Origin: Bacteroides sp. | GTDB lineage: Bacteria > Bacteroidota > Bacteroidia > Bacteroidales > Muribaculaceae | Assembly (NCBI GenBank): GCA_014803765.1 | Contig: JAAVBC010000013.1 | Span: forward strand, 6,495 to 50,501 | DNA length: 44,007 nt | Reading direction: 5' to 3' | Shown: positions 35,301-43,005 of the stretch, one piece after another | How the letters are laid out: the number at the start of each line of letters is the position of its first letter | Numbering within the stretch: position 1 is the first letter of the stretch | Program-made: the position numbers and the translations under genes | Notes under the pieces: generated by a model | Databases searched by the model: none | Told to the model about the DNA's origin: nothing | What the model saw: the letters and a program-made list of their open reading frames with translations, nothing else

Positions 35301-37610
35301 ATGAAAATTAAATCTTCCATTATTCCTCTTTCCATCCCTTCTTCCCTTCCGGATATCCTCGCCAAAGATGGCGAAGTTGAGAATTTCATAAATATTCCCT
35401 GGCTCTCTGACGAACTGGAGAATGCAAGCGATTCCGGTAACTCCGACAATAATTCTTCCAAACCCTCCTCTAATCCCGCTTTTCAACTCGCCCTGAATTT
35501 TGTTGAGAACAGCAATATCACATTTCCACCCGTTTCGACTCTTCTTTTTATCCATAATGCACCGGCATCGGAGGAGTTACTCTATTTTTTCCGCACAGGT
35601 TCCGGAGCGTTGGGATACATCGGCGCCGCGGATGGCAGATGTGTCTACATCCCGGGCATCCCTTCTTCATTAGCGGCTTCTATTCACACTTTTCTCCCTG
35701 CCGCGAATTTTATCAGATTAATATCCTCTTCAGGAATCTCCTATCTTCTCCCTGACAAGGAGGGGAAGGATTGGATCTTCGCCGGAGAACTGCCGTCAGC
35801 CCCGGATTTGTCGGTCGGTGAGACAGCGGCTCATGTCCCGGGTTATACCCTTACTGCCGGAAATTACCCGACCATCAGATTATCCATACCTCTATCTTCT
35901 ACCTCTGATGTATCTCTCCCTCTGATTCAGAAATGGATTTCGGGTGAGGATTCTGCAGCACTGTCGGCTGCCAATTCTGAAAAAATTATCAAAAGTATTT
36001 TTGATGCCCTCATCAATTATTTCAGAGATACGATGAATGCGGGAAAATTTCTTTATCCCCCGGCGGTCATTGCCGCCTACGGAATGCCGACATATTACGG
36101 GCATATAACGCATCACATACCTTCCCTTAAAAAGTCCACCTATACAGATCTTGCAGATTTTCCCGTATCCATCGAAGATTTCGGGTGGTGGAATGGTATA
36201 CTGAGCCTGGAAGTGATGATCCACCGTTTACCCTTGGATATTACGGCAATATTACGCACGGACGAAAACATCGAGAAATGGCAACTGCATTTCCCTTCCT
36301 TAGCGCTTTTCATCGATGAACCCGCAGATCTCACCGCTTCGGGAGCCTTTTCCGATTTGCCTGAGAGTCCTCGCAATCGCATGCTGACCTTTTCGCTTTC
36401 GCAGAAGATGACGAAAGCACTCTCCACTCTCCGCGAGGGGAATATCTCGGGCTCCCGATCATATCGCTTGGCTAAGTCGACATCTACTTCAGGTCTGAGA
36501 ACCTGGATGACGACAATCCCACGCCCTTCCGTAAATGCCTCCTCTTACACTCCGGATTATTCCGATTGCAATCGATATTTCCCGGAAGTGGCAACCCATG
36601 CAGGATTAGACATCATATCACGCGGATATGCCGAAATCTTCGATGAAACCGGGGAGTGCAAAAAGCAATATATTACGCAGAGCTTATTTTTCAGCAATTC
36701 AGAATCCCCCCTCTTTTTCTCCCGAAGTTCACCAATGCCGAGCCAAAAATTACTTGCCGTGGGCGCATCACCCTCCGTTGGATTCTTTGAAGAGGCTGTT
36801 CGCAAGTTTTCGTTTTCTTCGGATGGGCTTAAATGGGGAGAGATTGTTGCGAACGTACCCGCTATCAGTCCTGAAATATGTCCGACAGACTCCGGCACTG
36901 CATTCATCTCCTCTCGCGGAATCGAATTTTTATCGCTTTCATCGAAGATTTCCACACTATTTTCTTTCTCGGAGATTCGCGAAGCGTTTGAAGAGTCAGA
37001 GCTTGCTTCAGAGATTGAACTTACCGAAGGAGATGAAACTATGATTGAAGCGCTAAGGTATGATTATCCCGGGAATGCATTGCTGATTACCCTCCGTCCG
37101 ATGGCTGAAATCAACAGATCAATTCTAATGATAGCCGATCTTTCCCCGGCAGATGCCGCGCCGTCATTCTCTCTTCAAGAGAGACCGTCGGTTCCTCACA
37201 ATCATCACCTCCACATTATTCAGAACTCCGGTCTCTGCACTCTCCGGATCGAACGCAAGAAATCCCCGAATGAAGTTGAATTGCAGGAAGAGGAATTACA
37301 GAAAGAGGGATTGCAGAAAGCGGAATTGCAAATTGAAAATGGAGAGAAAGAGATCTACTTTCGCACACGTCCGCTGAAACTCGGCAATCCATTCCGACTG
37401 AAGCGCATCTCCGAAATCAACAGCGATATCGAGAATGCCACTGCAATCATCGAAGGTTCCCATAACCTTGCCGACTGGCATATTCTTGCCGACCTCACCC
37501 TCCCCGCCTATGCCCTACGACTACCCTCCTGCCGCTATCACCGCATCACTCTCCGCGCCCCGGCAACCACCACTCCACCTCACCTCCTCTTCATAACACA
37601 CACCCAATAA
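35301..37610 (+). CDS. Unknown 769-residue protein with a prophage-structural-like C-terminus
   Basis: I do not recognise the bulk of this protein. There is no signal peptide or membrane helix. It is Ser/Pro/Leu-rich and probably mostly beta structure. Residues ~650-690 contain four pentapeptide units of the ELQxE type. The last ~85 residues read YFRTRPLKLGNPFRLKRI...IEGSHNLADWHILAD...RLPSCRYHRITL. From memory, this layout (TRPLKLG, then GSxxLxxW, then RxxxYxxxxIxL) resembles the C-terminus of large structural proteins in Bacteroidales prophages. No other phage gene is nearby, so it may be a remnant or a domesticated gene. Codon use is looser and AT-richer in places than its neighbours. Its stop codon lies inside a 25-nt tandem repeat. 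Confidence 0.6.
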   Translation: MKIKSSIIPLSIPSSLPDILAKDGEVENFINIPWLSDELENASDSGNSDNNSSKPSSNPAFQLALNFVENSNITFPPVSTLLFIHNAPASEELLYFFRTGSGALGYIGAADGRCVYIPGIPSSLAASIHTFLPAANFIRLISSSGISYLLPDKEGKDWIFAGELPSAPDLSVGETAAHVPGYTLTAGNYPTIRLSIPLSSTSDVSLPLIQKWISGEDSAALSAANSEKIIKSIFDALINYFRDTMNAGKFLYPPAVIAAYGMPTYYGHITHHIPSLKKSTYTDLADFPVSIEDFGWWNGILSLEVMIHRLPLDITAILRTDENIEKWQLHFPSLALFIDEPADLTASGAFSDLPESPRNRMLTFSLSQKMTKALSTLREGNISGSRSYRLAKSTSTSGLRTWMTTIPRPSVNASSYTPDYSDCNRYFPEVATHAGLDIISRGYAEIFDETGECKKQYITQSLFFSNSESPLFFSRSSPMPSQKLLAVGASPSVGFFEEAVRKFSFSSDGLKWGEIVANVPAISPEICPTDSGTAFISSRGIEFLSLSSKISTLFSFSEIREAFEESELASEIELTEGDETMIEALRYDYPGNALLITLRPMAEINRSILMIADLSPADAAPSFSLQERPSVPHNHHLHIIQNSGLCTLRIERKKSPNEVELQEEELQKEGLQKAELQIENGEKEIYFRTRPLKLGNPFRLKRISEINSDIENATAIIEGSHNLADWHILADLTLPAYALRLPSCRYHRITLRAPATTTPPHLLFITHTQ
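37278..37337 (+). repeat. 15-nt in-gene repeat coding ELQ(E/K)(E/A) pentapeptides
   Basis: Four 15-nt units (37278, 37293, 37308, 37323), like GAATTGCAGGAAGAG, keep the reading frame and encode a short coiled-coil-like linker before the C-terminal domain. Confidence 0.85.
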
Positions 37611-37642
37611 AATACAAATAACACACACCCAATAAAACCCAA
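37593..37642. repeat. 25-nt direct repeat spanning a stop codon
   Basis: Two copies, at 37593-37617 and 37618-37642, starting ATAACACACACCCAATAAAA. The stop codon of the 769-residue gene (37608-37610) is in the first copy. A partial third copy continues to ~37660. Confidence 0.9.
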
Positions 37643-37676
37643 TAAAACACGAATAACACGCATAATTAAGCCGAGG

Positions 37677-37709
37677 TCTTGCAAAATAGGATTTTATTGC
37701 TTAACTTTG
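37677..37709 (+). promoter_or_regulatory. Promoter of tRNA-Gln
   Basis: The -7 TAACTTTG at 37702-37709 is exact. TCTTG at 37677-37681 serves as a partial -33 with 20-nt spacing. Confidence 0.65.
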
Positions 37710-37776
37710 CATTGACTTCGAGCCATGCGTTGATTGACGAGAGTCAGAATTAGCGTAAAGTGCTGAAGTTCAGGAT

Positions 37777-37847
37777 TGTCTTATGGTGTAATGGTAGCAC
37801 TACAGTTTTTGGTTCTGTCTGTCCAGGTTCGAATCCTGGTAAGACAA
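37777..37847 (+). tRNA. tRNA-Gln (anticodon TTG)
   Basis: The acceptor TGTCTTA pairs with TAAGACA. The D stem is GTGT/GCAC, and the anticodon stem ACAGT/TCTGT has loop TTTTGGT (anticodon TTG). The T arm is CCAGG-TTCGAAT-CCTGG, with A73. Pair 31-39 is T-T, and CCA is not encoded. Confidence 0.95.
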
Positions 37848-37852
37848 CTCTA

Positions 37853-37897
37853 AAACTCCTTCAATTTCCCATCCCGCGGATTTTGAAGGAGTTTTTT
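37853..37897 (+). terminator. Terminator after tRNA-Gln
   Basis: The 12-bp stem AAACTCCTTCAA/TTGAAGGAGTTT with an 18-nt loop is followed by TTTT. Confidence 0.85.
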
Positions 37898-38177
37898 CAT
37901 TTCCCACCCGAATTCCTCCCCTCCAATACTCACTCTTGCCCCCTGCTGCCACTCAATCAAAAAAAGTGTTAAAATTCATTTTTCATTTAAACCATTCTTT
38001 TCTTATTACGTCTTAACTTACGAACAGCATCGGGAAGCATCTCTGAATAAGTGCACGCAAATTAGCATCTTATCCAATTACAAAATGCATCTCCCCCGAT
38101 TCTTTCACTAACTTACTTCTTAAAACAAGAAGAATCAAAATAGATAAATATTAATTACAACTTAAATTTTATACACG
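37898..38177 (+). other. Gene-free upstream region of the Cys-rich protein gene
   Basis: AT-rich DNA with no gene. I find no exact TAnnTTTG promoter; TAACTTAC near 38014 is the closest. The gene downstream may use another sigma factor, but this is not shown. Confidence 0.4.
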
Positions 38178-38804
38178 ATGAAGAAATTAATGTTAGGAAT
38201 CTCAGCGCTGATGCTTTCAGCACTTTCATTCAATACTTTTGCGGCTACTCAGTCGCCCGAATCAAAAGAAGGCAAGAAGGAATGCACCGAGCAGACCTGC
38301 AAGAAGAAATCCGAGTGCAAGAAAGAAGAGTGCAAGAAAAGCGATTGCAAGAAGTCTGAATGTAAGAAAGGTGACTTCAAGAAAGGTAATAAAGGAGGCA
38401 AGGACTTCGCCGGCAGAAATGGCAAGAAAGGTCAGCGTTCCGGCAAGGGGGGCAGACAGAATATGCAGGCAGCCCTTTTCGATGGCATCACCCTCTCTGC
38501 CGAACAGCAGCAGGAACTTCAGGCACTCCGCGTAAAAGCGAAAGATAATGCCAAGAAGGAGAAAGCTGAATTTGCGGCTAAAATGAAAGAAAAACGTGAA
38601 AAGGCTCGCGAAGACTACAACAAGGATGTGAAGAAGATCCTGTCAGCAGAGCAGTATGCCAAGTATGAGGCTAATCAGAAAGCCCTTCAGGCAAAGCGCG
38701 CCGAGAAAAAAGCCGCTATGCAGGCAAAGAAAACTGAAAAGAAAGCCGCTATGCAGGCAAAAAAGGCTGAAAAGCGCGTAAAGAACGAAGCTGAAAAGCT
38801 CTAA
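38178..38804 (+). CDS. Secreted Cys/Lys-rich protein with Spy/CpxP-like (LTxxQ) helical domain
   Basis: This 208-residue protein has a signal peptide (MKKLMLGISALMLSAL..., cut after FAA near residue 23). Residues ~34-65 contain six cysteines in a lysine-rich array of CKKxxC units with a five-residue period (CKKEECKKSDCKKSEC). A Gly/Lys-rich linker follows. Residues ~98-208 are helical, with two LTxxQ-like motifs (ITLSAEQQQELQALR and KILSAEQYAKYE), as in Spy/CpxP periplasmic chaperones, then AEKKAAMQAKK repeats. It may bind metal or misfolded protein in the periplasm; that is inferred. It is a single gene facing a convergent neighbour across a very strong hairpin. Confidence 0.75.
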   Translation: MKKLMLGISALMLSALSFNTFAATQSPESKEGKKECTEQTCKKKSECKKEECKKSDCKKSECKKGDFKKGNKGGKDFAGRNGKKGQRSGKGGRQNMQAALFDGITLSAEQQQELQALRVKAKDNAKKEKAEFAAKMKEKREKAREDYNKDVKKILSAEQYAKYEANQKALQAKRAEKKAAMQAKKTEKKAAMQAKKAEKRVKNEAEKL

Positions 38805-38833
38805 TTTGAATTTTCCCGCGTCCGTCTGAACGG

Positions 38834-38895
38834 CGCACATAAATAACTGACACCCATTCATGCGAACATGAATGGGTGTCAGTTATTTATGTGCG
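38834..38895. terminator. 29-bp perfect hairpin between convergent genes
   Basis: The arms 38834-38862 and 38867-38895 are fully complementary around a CGAA tetraloop. No T-run follows on either side. Its position 29 nt after one stop codon and 49 nt before the opposing one suggests a bidirectional terminator or mRNA-end structure. Confidence 0.65.
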
Positions 38896-38944
38896 AAAGA
38901 AAAGGGTTAAAGAAGAAAAGGATTAAAAAGGAGCCGCCCTTTCC

Positions 38945-39250
38945 TCAATCAATTACGACATAGTCAGCAAGGCGCGTATAAGGCAACTCGATATAGACGT
39001 TGCCGCGAAGATCGCGGCGGACATAGCGTTGCTCCGATTCGCTCACCATTTCCCTGAGATTCTGACCCTCGACGGGATAAAAAACATGCATCGTGTCCCA
39101 TATACCCGAGTAGCGAAATCTCCCATAATCCGAAAGTATTACCTCCATTCCCGAAGTAAGGTTCTCTTTCATAGCCTGCTGTCTGCCGATTTCATCTTCC
39201 GGCAAGGGATTACGCCACGTTGATTCAAATGCCGCGCTCTTATCTTCCAT
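38945..39250 (-). CDS. Small hypothetical protein
   Basis: This 101-residue soluble protein has no signal peptide or membrane helix: MEDKSAAFESTWRNPL at the start, ILSDYGRFRYSGIWDTMHVFYPVEGQNL in the middle, ending YIELPYTRLADYVVID. I do not recognise the family. The codon pattern and clean ATG support a real gene. It stands alone on the minus strand, divergent from the FKBP cluster. Confidence 0.65.
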   Translation of the reverse strand: MEDKSAAFESTWRNPLPEDEIGRQQAMKENLTSGMEVILSDYGRFRYSGIWDTMHVFYPVEGQNLREMVSESEQRYVRRDLRGNVYIELPYTRLADYVVID

Positions 39251-39300
39251 GTTTATGATATTTTTCTTCTATTAAGTAGATATTTCCTGATTACGAACTC

Positions 39301-39352
39301 GTATCTTTCCGTATTTTTCCGTCATTTTCCGATTGATAATCGGAAAATGACG
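39301..39352. repeat. Decamer repeat and 15-bp hairpin
   Basis: Three decamers of GTATCTTTCC type (39301-39330) run into a perfect 15-bp inverted repeat (39320-39334 with 39338-39352, loop GAT). It lies in the divergent gap between the small minus-strand gene and fklB. Confidence 0.75.
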
Positions 39353-39366
39353 GTTTTGGAACGATT

Positions 39367-39399
39367 TTTGTTAAAGAAGTGTTAAAATACTCCTCTTTG
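39367..39399 (+). promoter_or_regulatory. Putative promoter of the FKBP cluster
   Basis: TTTG at 39367-39370 and CCTCTTTG at 39392-39399 (two bases off TAnnTTTG at the TA) are spaced 21 nt apart. The leader to the ATG is about 215 nt. Confidence 0.45.
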
Positions 39400-39400
39400 C

Positions 39401-39431
39401 TATAACAATATCACCCCCCGGAATTGTTATA
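39401..39431. promoter_or_regulatory. Inverted repeat TATAACAAT-N13-ATTGTTATA
   Basis: A perfect 9-bp inverted repeat just downstream of the putative -7 element, with a C-rich centre. It could be an operator or a hairpin at the very start of the mRNA. Confidence 0.5.
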
Positions 39432-39620
39432 ACATTGAATAAAAAAATATGTGGAAGAGAACTCTGTTTCAGATCTCTCCCGACATCTCGAGTGAATTAA
39501 CATTTTGAAATTATTAATTTTATAAATATTAATTTTATAAATTTTCCGCCGGGAAGGAGGCATTTCTTTCAAAAGATTGATTGCCAATCCTGCGACAGGC
39601 GGACATAGAGAAAAAATATT

Positions 39621-40217
39621 ATGGATAAATTATCTTATGCATGGGGTCTCGCCATGGGTATGCAGCTCAAAGGAATGGGCGTTAAGGAATTGCAGTATGA
39701 TTCTTTCAAGGATGGTGTGAAGGTCGCTTTTGATGGCGGCACACCTGAAGTTTCTCCCGAAGAGGCTCAGAAACTTATCAACGATTATCTTGAGGATCTC
39801 CAGAAGAAAGCCACAGAAGCCGCTCAGGCTGAAGCAAAGGTGTTCCTTGATGAAAATGCCAAGAAAGAGGGCGTGAAGGTGACAGCGTCAGGTCTGCAGT
39901 ATAAAGTTCTTAAGGAGGGTGAAGGCGCTACTCCGACAGCAGAGGACGACGTGACAGTCCACTACACAGGTAAACTTCTTAACGGCACTGTGTTTGATTC
40001 TTCAATCAATCGCGGCGAACCGGCTACCTTCCCCCTGAACCGTGTAATTCCCGGTTGGACTGAGGGTGTGCAGCTCATGAAGGAGGGTTCAAAATATGAA
40101 TTCTACATCCCCTCTGACCTCGCTTACGGTCCGCAGGGTATTCCCAACGTGATTCCTCCTCACTCAACTCTCGTATTCGAGGTTGAGCTTATCAAGGTTG
40201 CTAAAAAGGAAGCTTAA
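39621..40217 (+). CDS. FKBP-type peptidyl-prolyl cis-trans isomerase (FklB-like)
   Basis: This 198-residue protein has an N-terminal helical dimerisation domain (~1-85) and a complete FKBP domain (~90-195). The FKBP domain has VTVHYTGKLLNGTVFDSSINRGEPATFPLNRVIPGWTEGVQLM and YGPQGIPNVIPPHSTLVFEVELI. Tyr, Asp, Trp and the other active-site residues are present, so it should be an active isomerase and chaperone. No signal peptide is visible, which fits a cytoplasmic FklB form. It is followed one base later by a lipoprotein FKBP gene. Confidence 0.93.
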   Translation: MDKLSYAWGLAMGMQLKGMGVKELQYDSFKDGVKVAFDGGTPEVSPEEAQKLINDYLEDLQKKATEAAQAEAKVFLDENAKKEGVKVTASGLQYKVLKEGEGATPTAEDDVTVHYTGKLLNGTVFDSSINRGEPATFPLNRVIPGWTEGVQLMKEGSKYEFYIPSDLAYGPQGIPNVIPPHSTLVFEVELIKVAKKEA

Positions 40218-40218
40218 G

Positions 40219-40803
40219 ATGAGCATCAAGAATTTCAAGAAGGCGATGACGGCTGCTGCCGTCGTCGCTCTTGTCGCACCCGCCTTTGCATCCTGCAATA
40301 ACACCGACAAGAAAGCCTCTGATTCCGCTGCGATGGAGGACATTCATCTGGCTCAGCCTGAGGAGGCTGCAGCTCCTGCAAAAACACAGATGCCCTATTC
40401 CGCAGAGTTTTTCAAGAACGAAGCGAATAAGGCAGCTTCAACTTCGGCAGCCGACTCCACTTATGTACAGACCGCTTCCGGACTGAAATATGCAGTCATC
40501 AAGGAAGGCACAGGAAAGATGCCGAAAGCCACTGACAAAGTGACAGTCAACTATGCCGGACAGCTCACGGATCTGGACGCTACGGAGTTTGACTCCTCTT
40601 ATCAGCGCGGCGAACCGACCTCTTTCCCCCTTAACGGCGTGATTGCCGGCTGGACAGAGGGTCTGCAACTGATGAAGGAGGGCGCAGTCTATGAATTCTA
40701 CATCCCTGCCGACCTCGCTTATGGCGAAAGAGGCGGAGGTCCGGTGCCCCCGAACGCTCCCCTTATTTTCCAGGTTGAGCTTATCAGTGTCGACGGAGAA
40801 TAA
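40219..40803 (+). CDS. FKBP-type peptidyl-prolyl isomerase, lipoprotein form
   Basis: This 194-residue protein starts at ATG 40219, one base after the previous stop. It has a lipobox AFASC (Cys26). A ~60-residue linker leads to an FKBP domain (VTVNYAGQLTDLDATEFDSSYQRGEPTSFPLNGVIAGWTEGLQLM, YGERGGGPVPPNAPLIFQVELI). Active-site residues are kept, so it should assist protein folding in the periplasm. Its FKBP domain closely resembles that of the upstream gene, suggesting local duplication with acquisition of an export signal. Confidence 0.92.
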   Translation: MSIKNFKKAMTAAAVVALVAPAFASCNNTDKKASDSAAMEDIHLAQPEEAAAPAKTQMPYSAEFFKNEANKAASTSAADSTYVQTASGLKYAVIKEGTGKMPKATDKVTVNYAGQLTDLDATEFDSSYQRGEPTSFPLNGVIAGWTEGLQLMKEGAVYEFYIPADLAYGERGGGPVPPNAPLIFQVELISVDGE

Positions 40804-40827
40804 ATACTAATTTATTAAAAGCTGAAG

Positions 40828-40865
40828 AAGGCGCAACGGATGGACAACTCCGATGCGCCTTTTTC
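40828..40865 (+). terminator. Terminator after the second FKBP gene
   Basis: AAGGCGCA/TGCGCCTT with an inner CGGA/TCCG stem is followed by TTTTT. Confidence 0.85.
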
Positions 40866-40906
40866 CCTTTTTCGGGAGTTTTCTTCCATTTCAGCAGATT
40901 TTTTGC

Positions 40907-40914
40907 TAACTTCG
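40907..40914 (+). promoter_or_regulatory. -7-like element TAACTTCG
   Basis: One base off TAnnTTTG and 27 nt before the ATG at 40941; it probably starts the 40941-43884 unit. Confidence 0.4.
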
Positions 40915-40940
40915 CATGATAAGACCTCAATATGCAGACA

Positions 40941-41159
40941 ATGAAAAAAATTATCATGCCTTTTATGGCAATCGGCATCCTTATAGGGTGCGCCTCATGC
41001 AGCGGACGCACCGATGACAATATGCAACCGACGGGAGAGACGATCGAAGTCGTGATTCCCGAGCAGGATGTAGCGGAAGATGCCGTCATTGCAAACGGCG
41101 GTGAGGAGATTTCCGTTGAATTACCCGTCGATTCAGCTTCAGCTGAAGCCAATAAGTAA
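40941..41159 (+). CDS. Small lipoprotein
   Basis: This 72-residue protein starts at ATG 40941 (an in-frame ATG lies three codons earlier). It has a signal with Cys17 in LIGC or Cys20 in CASC as lipid-attachment site, and an acidic mature part of ~52 residues (ETIEVVIPEQDVAEDAV, EEISVELPVDSAS). I do not recognise it. It lies 43 nt before the third FKBP-like lipoprotein. Confidence 0.65.
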   Translation: MKKIIMPFMAIGILIGCASCSGRTDDNMQPTGETIEVVIPEQDVAEDAVIANGGEEISVELPVDSASAEANK

Positions 41160-41202
41160 GTATTGAAGCCAATAAGTTTAAAAATATTATACACTGAATA
41201 CA

Positions 41203-42087
41203 ATGAAATTACGCAACATTCTCGGCGCCTGCGCCGCTCTTTCAATACTCCTCTCTTCATGCGGGGGTAACAATAACTCGGATTCTATCCGTCACCTCGG
41301 CGATTACAAGGAGACTACTGCAGCAGATTCCCTAATCTATTATTTCGGTCAGCTGCGTGCAGTCGACTACTGGCAGTATGCCCAACAGGACACTATCCTC
41401 AAGACTCAGCAGAGCCGTGAGGAATACATGAAGGGTGTAAAGGCAGGAATGGATGCCGTCAACTCCAGCGATGCATATAATCAGGGTCTCTATGTCGGAA
41501 TCCAGCTTGCTATGAACATGAAGGAATTTCAGGAGGGCTACGGATGTAAGTTCGACCGAAAGATTCTTCTCAATGCAATCGAGGATGGCTTGAAAAATGA
41601 TTCAATCATCGATGCCGGAGAAGCGAACGCCCGCTTCCGCGAAGTGCTCGAAGAGATGAATGTCCGTAAAGAGGAGGCTGACAAGAAAGAGGCTATAGAA
41701 AATCTCAGCAAGGAAGCAAAAGCAAACAATTGGGTTGAAATCAATCCTACGCTCTATGCTCACCCTGCCACTTCAGCAGGAAAGAAACTCACTGAGGGTC
41801 AGGTTGTGAAAGCCGAAATTGAGATTGCAACTCTTGATGGAAGAGTAATCGACAGCCGCCCGACTGACGCTCTTATGGTCGGCAGATCTTATCCCGGTCC
41901 TATCACTGATGCAGTCAACACTATGTCAGAGAATGAGAGCCGCACATTCTATACTACAGCTCCGGCTGTGATGGGACGCTATTATGAGCGCTACAATCTG
42001 AAGCCGACACAGATTCTCAAACTGACAATCAAACTCGGAGCTGCCGGCGCAGCAGCCCCCGAGCAACCCGCTCAAGCAGAAGAGTAA
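41203..42087 (+). CDS. FKBP-like lipoprotein with degenerate isomerase domain
   Basis: This 294-residue protein has a lipobox ILLSSC (Cys20), an FKBP N-terminal dimerisation domain (~40-170, YYFGQLRAVDYW...SREEYMKGVKAGMDAV) and a C-terminal domain that follows the FKBP fold (VVKAEIEIATLDGRVIDSR...ILKLTIKL). Several active-site residues present in the two upstream FKBPs are missing: no YTG, no W in the GWTEG loop, no YG. It may be a non-catalytic periplasmic chaperone. The stop overlaps the next ATG as TAATG. Confidence 0.85.
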   Translation: MKLRNILGACAALSILLSSCGGNNNSDSIRHLGDYKETTAADSLIYYFGQLRAVDYWQYAQQDTILKTQQSREEYMKGVKAGMDAVNSSDAYNQGLYVGIQLAMNMKEFQEGYGCKFDRKILLNAIEDGLKNDSIIDAGEANARFREVLEEMNVRKEEADKKEAIENLSKEAKANNWVEINPTLYAHPATSAGKKLTEGQVVKAEIEIATLDGRVIDSRPTDALMVGRSYPGPITDAVNTMSENESRTFYTTAPAVMGRYYERYNLKPTQILKLTIKLGAAGAAAPEQPAQAEE

Positions 42088-42605
42088 TGAAATCTATGTC
42101 GAACCCTGTCATCGACAGTCTGAAAGAAAAAGAGCATCTGAGCATTCTCTTCGTCTGCCTCGGCAATATATGTCGCTCTCCGGCTGCCGAAGGGATTGCC
42201 CGGAGCTACGCGGAGGGAAAGGGGGTCGCAAAGCGGTTTGATTTCGATTCGGCAGGTCTCTACGGAGGTCATGCAGGAGAGTTACCCGATCGCCGCATGA
42301 GAGTTCACGCTTATCAGCGGGGCTATAACCTTACTCATCACAGCCGCCCCGTCCGCTCTTCCGACTTTGAGGATTTCGACCTCATCCTCGCGATGGACGA
42401 CAGCAATTATTCGCGCCTGCGCGCTTTCGCCCGCACGCCGGAAGAGGAAGCCAAAGTGGTCAGAATGACGGATTTCTGCCGTTCGCACCCGAATGCCGAC
42501 CATGTGCCGGATCCCTACTACGACGGTGCGGAGGGTTTCGAGAAGGTGCTTGATCTTCTGGAGGACTCCTGCGGAGCGTTGATCGATACCCTTTCCAACA
42601 ATTAA
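42087..42605 (+). CDS. Low-molecular-weight protein tyrosine phosphatase
   Basis: This 172-residue protein has the CX5R loop LFVCLGNICRSPAAEG (Cys24, Arg30) near the N-terminus and the general acid Asp142 in VPDPYYDG. This is the arrangement of bacterial LMW-PTPs such as Wzb, which dephosphorylate tyrosine kinases of polysaccharide export. No tyrosine kinase or capsule gene is in this window. It is translationally coupled to the FKBP-like gene. Confidence 0.92.
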   Translation: MKSMSNPVIDSLKEKEHLSILFVCLGNICRSPAAEGIARSYAEGKGVAKRFDFDSAGLYGGHAGELPDRRMRVHAYQRGYNLTHHSRPVRSSDFEDFDLILAMDDSNYSRLRAFARTPEEEAKVVRMTDFCRSHPNADHVPDPYYDGAEGFEKVLDLLEDSCGALIDTLSNN

Positions 42606-42624
42606 TCAAGCTATTTTATAGATT

Positions 42625-42987
42625 ATGAAGAAATTAATTGCAGCTTTAACTCTGACAGCAGGAATTGCATTTTCAGCTGCCGCCGACTCCGCCCCTTCTT
42701 TTCCCGGCGGACAGGAAGCTCTGAACACATATATCGAGAATAATCTCAAATACCCTCAGGCTGCCAAAGATAATGGCATTGAAGGGATTGTCAACGTCTC
42801 CTTCTCAGTCAAGGCTGACGGCTCAATCGGTTCGATCAAGATAGTCAGAATGATTGATCCCGATCTTGAGCAGGAAGCGATCAGACTCGTAAAGAACATG
42901 CCCGCATGGACTCCCGCTGAGAAGGGGGGAGCGGCTGTGGATGAAGTCGTCACTCTCCCTATCAAGTTTAATCTTCCTGCTGAATAA
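42625..42987 (+). CDS. Secreted TonB C-terminal domain protein
   Basis: This 120-residue protein has a signal peptide (MKKLIAALTLTAGIAFSAAA) followed directly by one TonB_C domain: FPGGQEALNTYIENNLKYPQAAKDNGIEGIVNVSF...DGSIGSIKIVR...MPAWTPAEKGG...VTLPIKFNL. Unlike a true TonB it has no N-terminal membrane anchor and no Pro-rich spacer. It cannot energise receptors alone; it may bind TonB-dependent receptors or peptidoglycan in the periplasm. It lies 19 nt after the phosphatase gene and 18 nt before the next. Confidence 0.88.
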   Translation: MKKLIAALTLTAGIAFSAAADSAPSFPGGQEALNTYIENNLKYPQAAKDNGIEGIVNVSFSVKADGSIGSIKIVRMIDPDLEQEAIRLVKNMPAWTPAEKGGAAVDEVVTLPIKFNLPAE

Positions 42988-43005
42988 TCCCCACAATATC
43001 AAGCA

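Noticed and set aside
42625..42987. Full TonB energy transducer
   Set aside because: No membrane anchor or proline-rich spacer; only a signal peptide plus the C-terminal domain.
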